This document shows positions 42,099-51,216 of a stretch of DNA of 64,000 bases, in pieces. Source of the DNA: Haloarcula nitratireducens (lineage in GTDB: Archaea; Halobacteriota; Halobacteria; Halobacteriales; Haloarculaceae); contig NZ_RKLT01000003.1 of NCBI RefSeq assembly GCF_019599505.1, forward strand, positions 310,001-374,000. The letters run 5' to 3'. Position 1 is the stretch's first letter, and each line of letters begins with the position of its first letter. Made by a program: the position numbers and the translations under genes. A model generated the notes under the pieces. The model ran no database searches, was not told the DNA's origin, and worked only from the letters and a program-made list of their open reading frames with translations.

Positions 42099-42728
42099 TC
42101 ATTGCAGGGGTACGAACCGCACCGCGCCGTGTTTCTCCCGTTCGAGCGACCCGTCGGCCCGGCGGCGAGCGCTGACGAGTACTTGCCTGCGACCGGTCCC
42201 GATGGGGGCCAGCAGCACGCCGCCGGGTCGGACCTGTTCGACCACGGCGTCGGGGAACTCCGGCGCGGCACACGTCAGGTACGCGCGGTCGTACGGCGCG
42301 TGGTCGGCCCACCCCTGTTTGCCGTCGCCGGCGCGGACCGAGACGCCGCCGTAGCCGGTCTCGGCGAGCGTCTCGCGGGCCTCCTCGGCGAGGTCAGCGT
42401 GGTACTCGACGCTGTAGACGTTCTCGGGGCCGACCAGTTCGGCGGTGACGGCGGCGTGATAGCCACAGCCGGTCCCGACTTCGAGGACGCGGTCGCCCGC
42501 TTCGAGCGAGAGCCGGTCGGCCATCATCGCGACCATGTGCGGGGCCGAGATGGTCTGGTCTCGCCCGATGGGGAGCGGCCGGTCGTCGTACGCGCCGTCT
42601 CTGACACGCTCGGGGACGAATCGGTGTCGCGGGACTGCGGCGACCGCCGAGCAGACTCGTTCGCCGAGGTCGTACTCCTCGCGGAGGCGCTCGACCAGCG
42701 CCGTCCGCTCGCGGTCCCGGTCGGTCAT
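42099..42728 (-). CDS. pcm: Protein-L-isoaspartate O-methyltransferase
   Basis: A 209-residue Pcm that methylates isoaspartyl residues to start protein repair. It shows VPRHRFVPE, IGRDQTISAPHMVAMM, SAM motif I VLEVGTGCGYHAAVTAEL, and motifs GDGKQGW and PGGVLLAPIG near the end. It starts one base after the stop of the zinc-finger gene upstream region (42730), so it is the middle gene of a leftward trio. Confidence 0.93.
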   Translation of the reverse strand: MTDRDRERTALVERLREEYDLGERVCSAVAAVPRHRFVPERVRDGAYDDRPLPIGRDQTISAPHMVAMMADRLSLEAGDRVLEVGTGCGYHAAVTAELVGPENVYSVEYHADLAEEARETLAETGYGGVSVRAGDGKQGWADHAPYDRAYLTCAAPEFPDAVVEQVRPGGVLLAPIGTGRRQVLVSARRRADGSLEREKHGAVRFVPLQ

Positions 42729-42729
42729 C

Positions 42730-43383
42730 TCACCAGGCAGACCACGCCGTCGAGGACTCGTCGCGGACGTACAACCGGTTGATGTCCTTCGCCACGGCGC
42801 TGTCCCCCTCGAAGTCCATCTTCCCGTGGTCGTAGCCGTGGGCGTCGTCGCGGACGTGGATGCCCTCGACCGTGAACTCCTCGTCGCCGAACTCCTCGGT
42901 CTCGCCGACGACGAAGTCGTAGTCGCCCGGCACCTGCAGTTTGAAGCTCTCGGTCTCGTCGTGGCGGCCGTCCTTCGGGTGCATCGTGACGTTGACCGCG
43001 ACGTTCCCGACGGCCCGGGACCAGATGGTGTCGACGTCGCCGACGAGGGCCTCCTCGGCGCGGCCCTCGTCGGTCTCCAGACTGGTGATGCGCACCGTCA
43101 TGACGGCTTCCTCGGTCTCTAAGAGGAACTCCTCGCCGACGGCGAGGTCCTCGTCGTCGGGGACGTCGACCTGCGCGGTGAACGATTCGCCGTCCTGCGA
43201 GACGACGACGTCGCGCGGGACGGTGTCGTCGTCTGGTAACTGTTCCTTGTGAACGTGGCCGCAGTCGGTACAGCGGACGGTGACCTGTCCACCGGGTTTG
43301 AGCACCTCGTGGACGGTCTCTAGGTCCGGCGAACAGGCCGGACAGGGGAGCGCGACGCGCTCTCCGGACGTAGCGTCGGTCAT
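42730..43383 (-). CDS. HVO_0476-type zinc-finger protein
   Basis: A 217-residue protein. The N-terminal zinc ribbon (LPCPACSPDLE and RCTDCGHVHKEQL, four Cys) is followed by a long beta-rich domain with AQVDVPDDEDLAVGEEFLLE and the C-terminal DSAVAKDINRLYVRDES. It corresponds to the haloarchaeal family named after HVO_0476; function unknown, possibly RNA or translation related. It is the first gene of the leftward unit with pcm. Confidence 0.85.
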   Translation of the reverse strand: MTDATSGERVALPCPACSPDLETVHEVLKPGGQVTVRCTDCGHVHKEQLPDDDTVPRDVVVSQDGESFTAQVDVPDDEDLAVGEEFLLETEEAVMTVRITSLETDEGRAEEALVGDVDTIWSRAVGNVAVNVTMHPKDGRHDETESFKLQVPGDYDFVVGETEEFGDEEFTVEGIHVRDDAHGYDHGKMDFEGDSAVAKDINRLYVRDESSTAWSAW

Positions 43384-43477
43384 ACGGGAGCGTTGACGGG
43401 CCGGGCGTAAATGGTCGTCGGCACGCGCTCGCCCCGCCCGAGACGACGGTTGAGGCCTTCGCTGGCGTCGACGGGAT

Positions 43478-43898
43478 ATGCGCCTCGACAGACAGACAGA
43501 CCGTCCTCGTCTCAGTCCTCCTCGTCGCGCTGACGGCCCTCGCCGGCGTCGCCCTCTATCCGCGACTGCCCGCCGAGATGGCGATCCATTTCTCGGCGTC
43601 GGGGACGCCCGATAACTTCGTCTCGAAGGCGGTCGCGGTCGCGTTGCTGCCCACCATCATGCTCGCGACGCTGTGTATCATCGAGGTCGCGATGCGCACA
43701 GACCCGCCCGACGACCCGCGTACGGCTGCCGTCGTCACCGTCGCCACGACGGCGCTCATGGCGGCCGTCCACGGACTGATCCTCGCGTGGAACCTCGGCT
43801 ATCCGGTCCCGTTCGACCTCGTTCTCCTCGGCGTGGCCGTCTGGACGGTCGGCGTCTGCGGCTACGCGATTCGCCGCGAGGGGTTGAGTCTCGGTTGA
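43478..43898 (+). pseudogene. DUF1648-type membrane protein split by a tetranucleotide repeat
   Basis: The plausible start ATG (43478, MRLDRQ) is in a different frame from the body of the gene. After three GACA units the start frame ends at TAA 43613-43615. Removing one GACA unit would read MRLDRQTVLVSVLLVALTAL and on through LAGVALYPRLPAEMAIHFSA into the open frame that ends at 43898, giving about 138 residues with four membrane segments and the DUF1648-like LPAEMAIHFSASGTPDNFVS. As it stands, only a truncated product from ATG 43578 (106 residues) can be made without frameshifting. It could be a fresh mutation or a reversible on/off switch. Confidence 0.7.
43487..43501 (+). repeat. Tetranucleotide repeat (GACA)3 plus GAC in the start of a gene
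   Basis: Three tandem GACA units followed by GAC lie at codons 4-8 of the membrane gene. Two units would keep the frame; three break it. Four-base repeats in 5' coding ends change frame by replication slippage. Confidence 0.85.
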
Positions 43899-43901
43899 CG
43901 C

Positions 43902-44855
43902 TCACTCGCCGCGAGGAAGCTCCACTTCCGCACCGTCTGCGTAGACCGTGGGTTCCCGCAGGATGCCGTCCAGATGGATGGGAGCGTGGGTGTCGCCGCC
44001 GATGGCGTGGTCGTCGCCGATGGCGATGTGGACGGTGCCGCCCGCCTTCTCGTCTAAGAGGACCGATCCGACCAGTTCGGTGACGGCAACGTTGGTGCCG
44101 ATGCCCAGCTCCGCGAGGTTGTAGGCGTCCCGCCCGACTTCCTCGGCGGCCGTCTCGATCTGTCCGCGGATCTCGTCGTCGCCGACGTCGGTGACGTAGC
44201 CGTCCTCGACCTCGAAGGTGAGTTCGAGACCGTCGAGTTTCCCGTGGGGGCGCATCGTCCCGTCGACGACGAAGGTGCCGTCGGCCGTCTCCGGGGCGAG
44301 GAACACCTCGCCCGCGGGGAGGTTCGACATCGCGCCCGGCTCGTGGACGATGCCCGTATCGAGGTTCCACTCCCGCGAGCCGACGCCGAAGGTGATGTCG
44401 GTGCCCTGCGGCGAGGTGACGCGGATCTCCTCGGCTCCCTCGACCTGTGCGAGGACGTCCTCGCAGTGCTGTCTGATAGCTTCGTAGTCGGCGTCTAACC
44501 CCATCAAGAAGACCGCCTCGGTGATGCCCGGGAGCGTGGCGACGCGAGCGCCGGCGGCGGTGGCCTCGCTTCTGGCCTCCGTGTGGGTCAGGCTCTTCGT
44601 CGTCGGTGCGAGCACCACGTCGGCGGCCTTCATCGCGCCGGCGACCGGAGCCGGCGGTTCCTCGCCGTGCTGGTTCCCCGGCGGGTAGCGCAGAAAGACG
44701 GTGTCGTCGGTTATCTCGCCGGCGACGCGGTAGAGCGCCTCTCCGATGGCCTTTCGTTTGTCGTCGGTGACGATCGCGCAGGACTCGTCGGCCCGTAAGT
44801 TCATGCACTGTTCGATCGCCGTCTCGGCCGGCGCGCGAAGCGAGGAGTCGTCCAT
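43902..44855 (-). CDS. M29-like leucyl aminopeptidase, divergent member
   Basis: A 317-residue member of the M29-related aminopeptidase group. It has LPAGEVFLAPETADGTF, a GIGTNVAVTELVGSVLLDE and KAGGTVHIAIGDDHAIGGD, the same three metal-site regions as the M29 protein at 19038, but a different N-terminal half. ATG 44855 (MDDSSLRAPAETAIEQ) is chosen; sequence upstream is divergent promoter for gap. It converges on the membrane gene with three bases between stops. Confidence 0.85.
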   Translation of the reverse strand: MDDSSLRAPAETAIEQCMNLRADESCAIVTDDKRKAIGEALYRVAGEITDDTVFLRYPPGNQHGEEPPAPVAGAMKAADVVLAPTTKSLTHTEARSEATAAGARVATLPGITEAVFLMGLDADYEAIRQHCEDVLAQVEGAEEIRVTSPQGTDITFGVGSREWNLDTGIVHEPGAMSNLPAGEVFLAPETADGTFVVDGTMRPHGKLDGLELTFEVEDGYVTDVGDDEIRGQIETAAEEVGRDAYNLAELGIGTNVAVTELVGSVLLDEKAGGTVHIAIGDDHAIGGDTHAPIHLDGILREPTVYADGAEVELPRGE

Positions 44856-44990
44856 ATCACCGCGTCGGTCCCCCGTCGGATTAACTCTTCGTGGCCCGCC
44901 GTCTGTCCGCCGTGTGCGGGTTGATAGCACGGTTTTCGGTGAGAAGAGTACAACTATCCGAGTTAATTTCTATCTCTATCTACCGCAAAG

Positions 44991-44997
44991 AATATAC
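44991..44997 (+). promoter_or_regulatory. TATA box of gapII
   Basis: AATATAC centred 27 bases before the gap ATG at 45021, the spacing of a leaderless haloarchaeal transcript. An A/T-rich stretch (44960-44990) precedes it. Confidence 0.6.
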
Positions 44998-45020
44998 TCC
45001 GGCCGCGAGAACAGAGGTGT

Positions 45021-46085
45021 ATGCTCCACGTGGGCATCAACGGCTTCGGCACCATCGGCAAGCGAGTCGCCGACGCGGTGCGCACACAGCCGGATATGAC
45101 TGTCGCTGGCGTCGCCAAACGGTCCCCGAACTTCGAAGCGACCATCGCACATGACCGCGGATACAACCTCTACGCTGCAGACGGGCAGGCCCCGTTCGAC
45201 GGTGCCGGACTGACGACCGCCGGGACGGTCCACGACATGGTCGAAGCCAGCGACGTCGTCGTCGATACGACGCCGGGCGGCGTCGGTGCGACCAACGCCT
45301 CGCTGTACGAGGAACACGACACGCCCGCCATCTTCCAGGGCGGCGAGGACCCCGACGTGGCCGACGTGAGTTTCAACGCCCGCGCGAACTACGACGCCGC
45401 GGTCGGTGCCGACACCGCTCGCGTGGTCTCCTGTAACACGACCGGGCTCTCGCGTCTGCTCGCGCCGCTCCGGGAGAACTACGGCGTCGAGAAGGCCCGC
45501 ATCACGCTCGTCCGCCGGGGCGGCGACCCCGGCCAGACGTCGCGCGGTCCGATTAACGACACGCTGCCGGACCCCGTCGAGATTCCGTCGCACCACGGTC
45601 CCGATGTCCAGACCGTCTTCCCCGACCTCGACATCGACACGATGGGGATGAAGGTGCCGACGACGCAGATGCACACCCACAGCGTCAACGTCACGCTCGA
45701 CTCCGAACCGTCCGCCGACGAGGTTCTGGACCTGCTCGGCCGGGAGACGCGGCTGTTCCTCGTCCCGGAGACGCTCGGTATCGACGGCGCGGGCAAAATC
45801 AAGGAGTACACTCGCGACGCCGGCCGCCCGCGCGGCGACGTCTGGGAGAACTGCATCTGGGCCGAGTCGGTCACCGTCGAGGGCCGAGACCTCTATCTGT
45901 TCCAGGCCATCCACCAGGAGGCCGACGTGGTGCCGGAGAACATCGACGCCGTGCGCGCGCTCTCGGAGCGGACCGCGAGCGCCGAGCAGAGCATCGAGCG
46001 CACCAACGACGCCCTCGGCGTCGGCCGCGGCCTCGTCCAACACGAGGGGGAGATCCGCCGCGCAGACAGCATCGCCGACGACTGA
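45021..46085 (+). CDS. gapII: Type II glyceraldehyde-3-phosphate dehydrogenase
   Basis: A 354-residue archaeal-type GAPDH used in gluconeogenesis (or lower glycolysis). N-terminal [15 protein letters not shown] binds the nucleotide, the catalytic Cys138 lies in [13 protein letters not shown], and the phosphate site is around [18 protein letters not shown]. The C-terminal [16 protein letters not shown] is a type II hallmark. It is monocistronic with a clear TATA box and divergent from the M29-like gene. Confidence 0.95.
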   Translation: MLHVGINGFGTIGKRVADAVRTQPDMTVAGVAKRSPNFEATIAHDRGYNLYAADGQAPFDGAGLTTAGTVHDMVEASDVVVDTTPGGVGATNASLYEEHDTPAIFQGGEDPDVADVSFNARANYDAAVGADTARVVSCNTTGLSRLLAPLRENYGVEKARITLVRRGGDPGQTSRGPINDTLPDPVEIPSHHGPDVQTVFPDLDIDTMGMKVPTTQMHTHSVNVTLDSEPSADEVLDLLGRETRLFLVPETLGIDGAGKIKEYTRDAGRPRGDVWENCIWAESVTVEGRDLYLFQAIHQEADVVPENIDAVRALSERTASAEQSIERTNDALGVGRGLVQHEGEIRRADSIADD

Positions 46086-46127
46086 GCCGCGTCGGTCTCG
46101 ACTTCGGTTCTCGCGCCGCCGTTCGGT

Positions 46128-46619
46128 CTACTCCAGTTCGCGAAAGGTCACGTCACCGCTATCGGTGTCCAGCGTCGCCACCGAGAAGTCGTCGGGAGCC
46201 GGCGGAATACCGATGCCGCCGGGGTTGATCCGCGTCGTCCCCTCGTACTCCTCGGTCCCCCGGTCGTGGGTGTGGCCGGTGAACACGTAGTCGTAGGTCC
46301 CACACTCGACGAGGGCGTCCACGATGGCACCGCTCGTCCCGTGGTAGACGGCCACCTCGGCACCGTCGAGGGTAAGCTCGCCCATCTCGCCCATGTACGT
46401 CCCGAACTCCTCGACCGCCGACTGGAGATCCCACTCGCCGTCGTTGTTGCCCCGGACGGCGTAGAACTCCCAGTCGCCGTCCCACGGCGTCGCGGAGAAC
46501 GGGGCGACGAAGTCCCCGCAGTGGACGACCGTCTCGACGCCGGCGTCGGCGAAGGTGTCGACGGCGGCGTCGACTAACCCGGTGTTGTCGTGCGTATCTG
46601 AGACGATTCCGACCTGCAT
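46128..46619 (-). CDS. YfcE/MJ0936-type metallophosphoesterase
   Basis: A 163-residue calcineurin-like phosphodiesterase of the small archaeal type. Metal motifs are GIVSDTHDN, VVHCGDFV, VRGNNDGE and FTGHTHDRG. It hydrolyses phosphodiester bonds in model substrates; cellular substrate unknown. It lies convergent to gap and downstream of the amidotransferase gene, with 60 bases between them. Confidence 0.93.
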   Translation of the reverse strand: MQVGIVSDTHDNTGLVDAAVDTFADAGVETVVHCGDFVAPFSATPWDGDWEFYAVRGNNDGEWDLQSAVEEFGTYMGEMGELTLDGAEVAVYHGTSGAIVDALVECGTYDYVFTGHTHDRGTEEYEGTTRINPGGIGIPPAPDDFSVATLDTDSGDVTFRELE

Positions 46620-46679
46620 GGACGGGCGTTCAGTCGGCGGTCACAAGAACGTACTCCCTGCACCGGGGACCGGCCCGTA

Positions 46680-47399
46680 TCAGTCGTCGGCGGCCGCCGG
46701 CGACCGCTGCCCGTCGGCGGTGGCCGACCGCCGCGCTCGGACGTAGTCGGTGAAGTTCTCGAAGAGGCGCTTGGTGTCACAGGCCGCCCGGTAGTTCTCC
46801 TCGGTGATGCCGTCTAAGACGCCCCGGATCCGCTCGTCGGGGAGGTCCTTCCCCCTCGTCACCGACTCGGCGGTCTCGGGGTCGTACTCGGGGTGGAACT
46901 GCACGGCGAAGACGTCCCCCTTCCGGAAGCCGTGGACGCCGTAGTCGTTCTCGGCGAACCGCTCGGCCCCCGGCGGGAGTTCGGCGACGTGGTCGGAGTG
47001 GGTCGTAAACGCGGTGAAGGACTCCGAGACGCCGTCGAGGAGCGGATTCTCCCCGTCGTGCTCGATAGTTCGATAGCCGATCTCGTACTCGTCCATCGGT
47101 TCGACGCGGCCGTCGAGCGCCTGCGCGAGAAGTTGGTGACCGAAACAGACCCCCAACGCCGGCAGTCCGCGGTCGACGGCGTCGCGGACCCACGTTTCGA
47201 GGTCGGTGATCCACTCTTCGTCCCAGTAGGCCGACGCGCGCGAACCCGTGACGATACAGGCGTCGAACGCGAAGGAGTCGGGCAGTTCGCGTTCGGTGAC
47301 GTCGTACTCCACGAGGTCGGCGTCGAGTTCCCGCCGGAAGTTCCGCCGGTTGTCCTCGCCGTCGTGGGCCGCGTTCAGTAGCGCTATGCGCAGACTCAT
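46680..47399 (-). CDS. Class I glutamine amidotransferase (GMP-synthase-like)
   Basis: A 239-residue stand-alone GATase domain. Nucleophile Cys in PALGVCFGHQLLAQALDG, the His/Glu pair in VFAVQFHPEYDPETAE, and HSDHVAELPPGAE mid-domain. The lack of a synthetase domain means it either hydrolyses gamma-glutamyl compounds or works with a separate partner. The ATG at 47399 (MSLRIALLNAAHDG) is preferred over one four codons upstream. Confidence 0.9.
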   Translation of the reverse strand: MSLRIALLNAAHDGEDNRRNFRRELDADLVEYDVTERELPDSFAFDACIVTGSRASAYWDEEWITDLETWVRDAVDRGLPALGVCFGHQLLAQALDGRVEPMDEYEIGYRTIEHDGENPLLDGVSESFTAFTTHSDHVAELPPGAERFAENDYGVHGFRKGDVFAVQFHPEYDPETAESVTRGKDLPDERIRGVLDGITEENYRAACDTKRLFENFTDYVRARRSATADGQRSPAAADD

Positions 47400-47457
47400 C
47401 GGTCCAAGCAAATCTATCGAGGGTGATAAGTCTTCTATCTCCGCGAAGTTCTGCCGC

Positions 47458-47895
47458 TCACTCGGTCGCCGACCGGAGGCCGACCAGCGCGAGCGTCCCG
47501 TACCCGACCGCGACGGCCGCGAGCCCCGGCCGCCACGTCGTCAGGAACCACGGGACCGCGAGGCCATAGGCCAGACCCAGTAGACCGCCGGTCGCCGTTC
47601 GGACCGCGTTTTTCCCGCGGCGGTCGGTAAGCGTCGTGAGCGCCCAGTCGACGAGCGCCGGGAGCGGTCCGAGCGCGACGACGGGGAACCACGCGCCGGG
47701 AGCGACGCCAAGGAGGAAAGCGACGACGCCGAGAGCGATGCCGGGATAGACGCCCGAGCAGCGCGCACAGAGGTGAACCGTCCGTCCGGCGACGGGCAGG
47801 CGGTGACACCGGTAGTGCTCGTCGGGGGTGTGATGCGAGAGGAGGTACGGGGCCGTCGCGGCGAGCCCGCGTCGCAGTTCGCGGCGGCGCGACAT
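47458..47895 (-). CDS. DUF2085 membrane protein
   Basis: A 145-residue membrane protein with three or four hydrophobic segments and the DUF2085 signature CHRLPVAGRTVHLCARCSGVYPG near residues 30-52, in which three Cys and His could bind a metal or heme. Function unknown. It begins one base after the stop of the TM2 gene upstream (47897), so both belong to one transcript. Confidence 0.85.
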   Translation of the reverse strand: MSRRRELRRGLAATAPYLLSHHTPDEHYRCHRLPVAGRTVHLCARCSGVYPGIALGVVAFLLGVAPGAWFPVVALGPLPALVDWALTTLTDRRGKNAVRTATGGLLGLAYGLAVPWFLTTWRPGLAAVAVGYGTLALVGLRSATE

Positions 47896-47896
47896 C

Positions 47897-48415
47897 TCAG
47901 TCCCGGTCGACGTACTGGCGCTGGAACTCCTCGTCGGTCTTGGTCAGATAGATGATGCCCTCGACGATTCCGGCGATGCCGGGCAGCCCGGTCCAGAAGA
48001 GACAGAGGTAGAGGACGCCGAACGTCGTGTTACCCAGATAGAAGTGGTGGACGCCGAAACTCCCCAACAGGAGCGCGAAGATGCCCGCGGTGACGCGGTC
48101 CTTCTCGCTGGTCGCGGCGGTCGTCGCACTCGCGCCGACGCCGCCCTGTGACGCGCCACAGTCGGGGCAGAAGTTGGCGCTCGCGTCGATTACCGTGCCA
48201 CAGGACCGGCAGTACTTCTCTCCCGGTTCCGCCGTCTCGCCGACCGCCGACGCGTCGGCGTCGGCATCGCTGTCCGTATCGGCGTCAGTGTCGCTGTCGG
48301 TATCGGCGTCGTACTCGGCCATCTCGTCTCCGGGCGAGTCGAACGGGTCGTCCTCGTCCGAACCCCGGCCGTCCGACGGCCGGTCGTCGTCCGTCTCGTC
48401 GTCTCGCGGGGGCAT
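47897..48415 (-). CDS. Zinc-ribbon TM2-domain membrane protein
   Basis: A 172-residue protein. The first 60 residues are acidic and repetitive, with alternating Asp-Ala and Asp-Ser/Thr dipeptides encoded by an imperfect six-base repeat at about 48245-48315. Then a zinc ribbon (YCRSCGTVIDASANFCPDCG) and a TM2 domain with two helices (AGIFALLLGSFGVHHFYLGN, TGLPGIAGIVEGIIYL). TM2 proteins are poorly understood. The Asp repeats may vary in length between strains. Confidence 0.88.
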   Translation of the reverse strand: MPPRDDETDDDRPSDGRGSDEDDPFDSPGDEMAEYDADTDSDTDADTDSDADADASAVGETAEPGEKYCRSCGTVIDASANFCPDCGASQGGVGASATTAATSEKDRVTAGIFALLLGSFGVHHFYLGNTTFGVLYLCLFWTGLPGIAGIVEGIIYLTKTDEEFQRQYVDRD

Positions 48416-48442
48416 ACACCGGTCAATCGACGTGCCCGGCGG

Positions 48443-49219
48443 TTAAAACTCGGGGTCGGCGTGTTCGTCCAGAAACGCCGTCAAACGGTCCGTGACGGCC
48501 GCCGCGTGTTCGACGTAACAACAGTGACGACCCTCGACGGCCGTGGCGGTCCCCCGCGGGAGGTCCGCGGCCAGCGACTCGGCGGCGTCGGTCGGGACCA
48601 CCGAGTCCTCGACGCCGTAGTAGAGTTCCGTCGGTTGCGTGATCTCGTACAGCGGCGGCGCGTCGAAGTCGGTCATCGCCGCGGCCTGCGCCGCGAAGGC
48701 GTCGCCCGTGGCGTCCTCTCCGCGTCGCCACTCGGTGATCCGCTCGACGAGGGCCGGGTCGGCCTCGCGGAAGGCCGGCGAGAACGCGCCGTCGAGCGAG
48801 GCCGTCTCGCCCGCGTCCAGCGAGAGCGAGCGCAGTGCGTCCGCGTCTACGTCGCCGCCCGACGCGGCGGTGCAGTAGAGCGTCAGCGTCCGCGCGCGGC
48901 CGTACTCGTGGGCGTACCGGAGCGCGACCATCCCGCCGAGTCCCGCGCCGACGAGGTGGACGCGTCCGACGCCGCGGTCCGCGAGGACGGCGTCGAGGTC
49001 GGCGGCGAGAGTCTCCACGTCGTACGGGCCGGTCGGCGCGTCCGAGTCGCCGGTCCCCCGCAGGTCCCAGACCAGCGTCTCGAAGGGGCCGGAGAGCGCC
49101 TCGTAGTGCCATCCCCAGAGCCACGCGCCGTAGCCCGCGTCGCCGACGAACGCCACCGTGGGGCCGTCGCCGTCGGTCTCGTAGCGGAGCGACACGCCCT
49201 GATTCGTTACGGTCGGCAT
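48443..49219 (-). CDS. Alpha/beta hydrolase-fold protein without the catalytic serine
   Basis: A 258-residue alpha/beta hydrolase fold. The oxyanion region VWDLRGTGDSDAPTGPYDV and the lid are normal, and the acid (YYGVEDSVVPTDAA) and His (EGRHCCYVEHAAAV) are in place. But the nucleophile elbow reads VGAGLGGMVAL: Gly93 stands where Ser is expected (GxSxG). The DNA there is clear (GCG GGA CTC). So it is probably not a standard esterase; it may bind a ligand or use another mechanism. The ATG at 49219 fits MPTVTNQGVSLRYET. It is divergent from the antiporter gene. Confidence 0.85.
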   Translation of the reverse strand: MPTVTNQGVSLRYETDGDGPTVAFVGDAGYGAWLWGWHYEALSGPFETLVWDLRGTGDSDAPTGPYDVETLAADLDAVLADRGVGRVHLVGAGLGGMVALRYAHEYGRARTLTLYCTAASGGDVDADALRSLSLDAGETASLDGAFSPAFREADPALVERITEWRRGEDATGDAFAAQAAAMTDFDAPPLYEITQPTELYYGVEDSVVPTDAAESLAADLPRGTATAVEGRHCCYVEHAAAVTDRLTAFLDEHADPEF

Positions 49220-49302
49220 CGCTCGACGATTACCCCGGCGGCGGCGTGGCTCTTTCGGTCGGAACCGCTTAACAGGGTCCAGTGTGAAGCGGTACCAGAC
49301 TC

Positions 49303-51162
49303 GTGTCAGCCGCAACGTCACTCGTCGGTGCCGTGGTCCTCGTCGCCGGCCTCGGCGTCACGGCGCAGCTCGTCGCCGACCGGCTGCAGGTCCCGAGCGT
49401 CGCGTTCCTGCTCGTCGCGGGCGTCGTGGTCGGTCCGCAGGGGTTCGGCGTCGTCCGCCCGGAGCTGTTCGGCGAGGCCGGCCTGCAGGCCATCGTCGGT
49501 CTCAGCGTCGGCATCATCGTCTTCGAGGGGGCCTTCCACCTCACGGCCGACCGAGTGCGGGAGGCCTCCCGGGAGGCGCTCGGCCTCGTCACGGTCGGCG
49601 CGCTGGTCGCGCTCGTCGGCACTACGCTCGCCGTCCGCCTCGTCTTCGGGTCGGCGTGGCCGGTGGCGCTCTTGGTCGGGTCGCTGCTGGTGGCGACCGG
49701 CCCGACGGTCGTCACGCCCATCATGCAGGTGGTGCCGGTCAGAGACCGGGTCGCCGCGGCCTTAGAGACGGAGGGGATCATCAACGACGTCATCGCGGCC
49801 ATCCTCGCGGTCGCCACCTTCGAGTTCGTCACCACCGCGGCGTCGCCGCTGGTGGTCGTCGAGGCGTTCGTCGCGCGGCTCGCGGTCGGTATCGGCGTCG
49901 GCGTCGCGGTCGGCGGGCTCGCCGCGCTCTTGCTCCGTCGGCTGTCGCTCTCGCGGGACAACGCGCCCCAGAACGCCCGGCTGGTCGTCCTGACGGCCGC
50001 GCTCGTGGCCTTCGCCGTCGCCAACGCGTGGCTCACCGAGGCGGGCATCGCGGCGGCGGCCGCGGCCGGCCTCGTCCTCGGGAACGCCGACATCCCCCAC
50101 GAGGACGTGGTCGCGGAGTTCAAGGGCGGCGTCACGGCGTTCGTCCTCTCGTTCGTCTTCGTCGTCCTCGCGGCGCTGCTCTCGATAGACGACCTGCGCG
50201 CGCTCGGCGTCGGCGGGTTGCTCGTCGTCGTGGCCGTCGTCGCGCTCGTGCGCCTACCCGGCGCGTTCCTCTCGACGGTCGGCGGGTCGATGACCAGAAA
50301 CGAGCGGCTGTTCGTCGGTCTCGTCGGACCGCGCGGCATCGTCCCGGCCAGCGTCGCCACGCTGTTCGCCATCGAGCTGCGGCCGACGAACCCCGAGGCT
50401 GCGACGGTGCTGGTCGGGACAGTCTTCTCGGTCATCTTCGCGACCGTCATGTTTCAAGCCGGTCTGGCCCGTCACCTCGCACAGGCGCTCGATATCGTGC
50501 CAACCACCACACTCATCGTCGGCGCCGGCCGCGTCGGCACAGAGCTCGCGGACCGCTTCGAGGCCCGCGGCGAGGAGGCCGTCCTCGTCGACCGCGACTC
50601 GGCCGCCGTCGAACGAGCGCGCGCTGAAGGCCACCGCGTGGTCCACGGCGACGCGACGGACACCGCGACGCTCGACGCCGCCGACGCCGACCGCGCGGGC
50701 GTCGTCGTCGCCGCGACGGCCGACGACGACGTGAACCTGCTGGTCGCCCAGCTCGCGGCGACCCGCTTCGACGTGGACAACGTCGTCGCGCGGGCGAACC
50801 AGCCGGACAACCTCGCGGCGTTCGAAGACTTGGACGTCGAACCGATCTCGGCCGGGTTCGCGGTCGCCGACGCCATCGACGACGCCATCGAGCGGCCCGC
50901 GCTGAGCCACTGGCTCGCCGACGCCACCCGGACCGGCGACGTCCTCGAAGTCGAACTGCGGAACGACGCGCTCGTCGGCCGGTCCGTCGAAGCGGTCACG
51001 GCCGACCTCCCCGACGGCTCGCTGGTGGCGATGGTGAGCCGAGACGGACAGGACCGGGTCCCCGACGGCGAGTTCACGCTCGACGAGGGCGACCACCTCA
51101 CGCTCGTCTGTGAGACCAACGACGCGATGCGGACCGCGCGGAAGCTGTGTCAGGGGGAGTGA
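49303..51162 (+). CDS. CPA1-type cation:proton antiporter with TrkA domains
   Basis: A 619-residue protein. Residues 1-395 form about 12 transmembrane helices of a Na+(K+)/H+ antiporter, with the ion-site region ALETEGIINDVIAAI and VGPRGIVPASVATLFAIEL. Then a TrkA-N (RCK) nucleotide-binding domain (TTTLIVGAGRVGTELADRFE, about 400-530) and a TrkA-C domain (about 540-619). The RCK part suggests gating by NAD(H) or similar, and K+ or Na+ homeostasis in a salt-loving cell. Start is GTG at 49303. Confidence 0.9.
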   Translation: MSAATSLVGAVVLVAGLGVTAQLVADRLQVPSVAFLLVAGVVVGPQGFGVVRPELFGEAGLQAIVGLSVGIIVFEGAFHLTADRVREASREALGLVTVGALVALVGTTLAVRLVFGSAWPVALLVGSLLVATGPTVVTPIMQVVPVRDRVAAALETEGIINDVIAAILAVATFEFVTTAASPLVVVEAFVARLAVGIGVGVAVGGLAALLLRRLSLSRDNAPQNARLVVLTAALVAFAVANAWLTEAGIAAAAAAGLVLGNADIPHEDVVAEFKGGVTAFVLSFVFVVLAALLSIDDLRALGVGGLLVVVAVVALVRLPGAFLSTVGGSMTRNERLFVGLVGPRGIVPASVATLFAIELRPTNPEAATVLVGTVFSVIFATVMFQAGLARHLAQALDIVPTTTLIVGAGRVGTELADRFEARGEEAVLVDRDSAAVERARAEGHRVVHGDATDTATLDAADADRAGVVVAATADDDVNLLVAQLAATRFDVDNVVARANQPDNLAAFEDLDVEPISAGFAVADAIDDAIERPALSHWLADATRTGDVLEVELRNDALVGRSVEAVTADLPDGSLVAMVSRDGQDRVPDGEFTLDEGDHLTLVCETNDAMRTARKLCQGE

Positions 51163-51216
51163 GAACTCGCAGCGGAAATCGGGTCGGCGTCACGGCGAGC
51201 GGGAGGTCGCCGCCGC

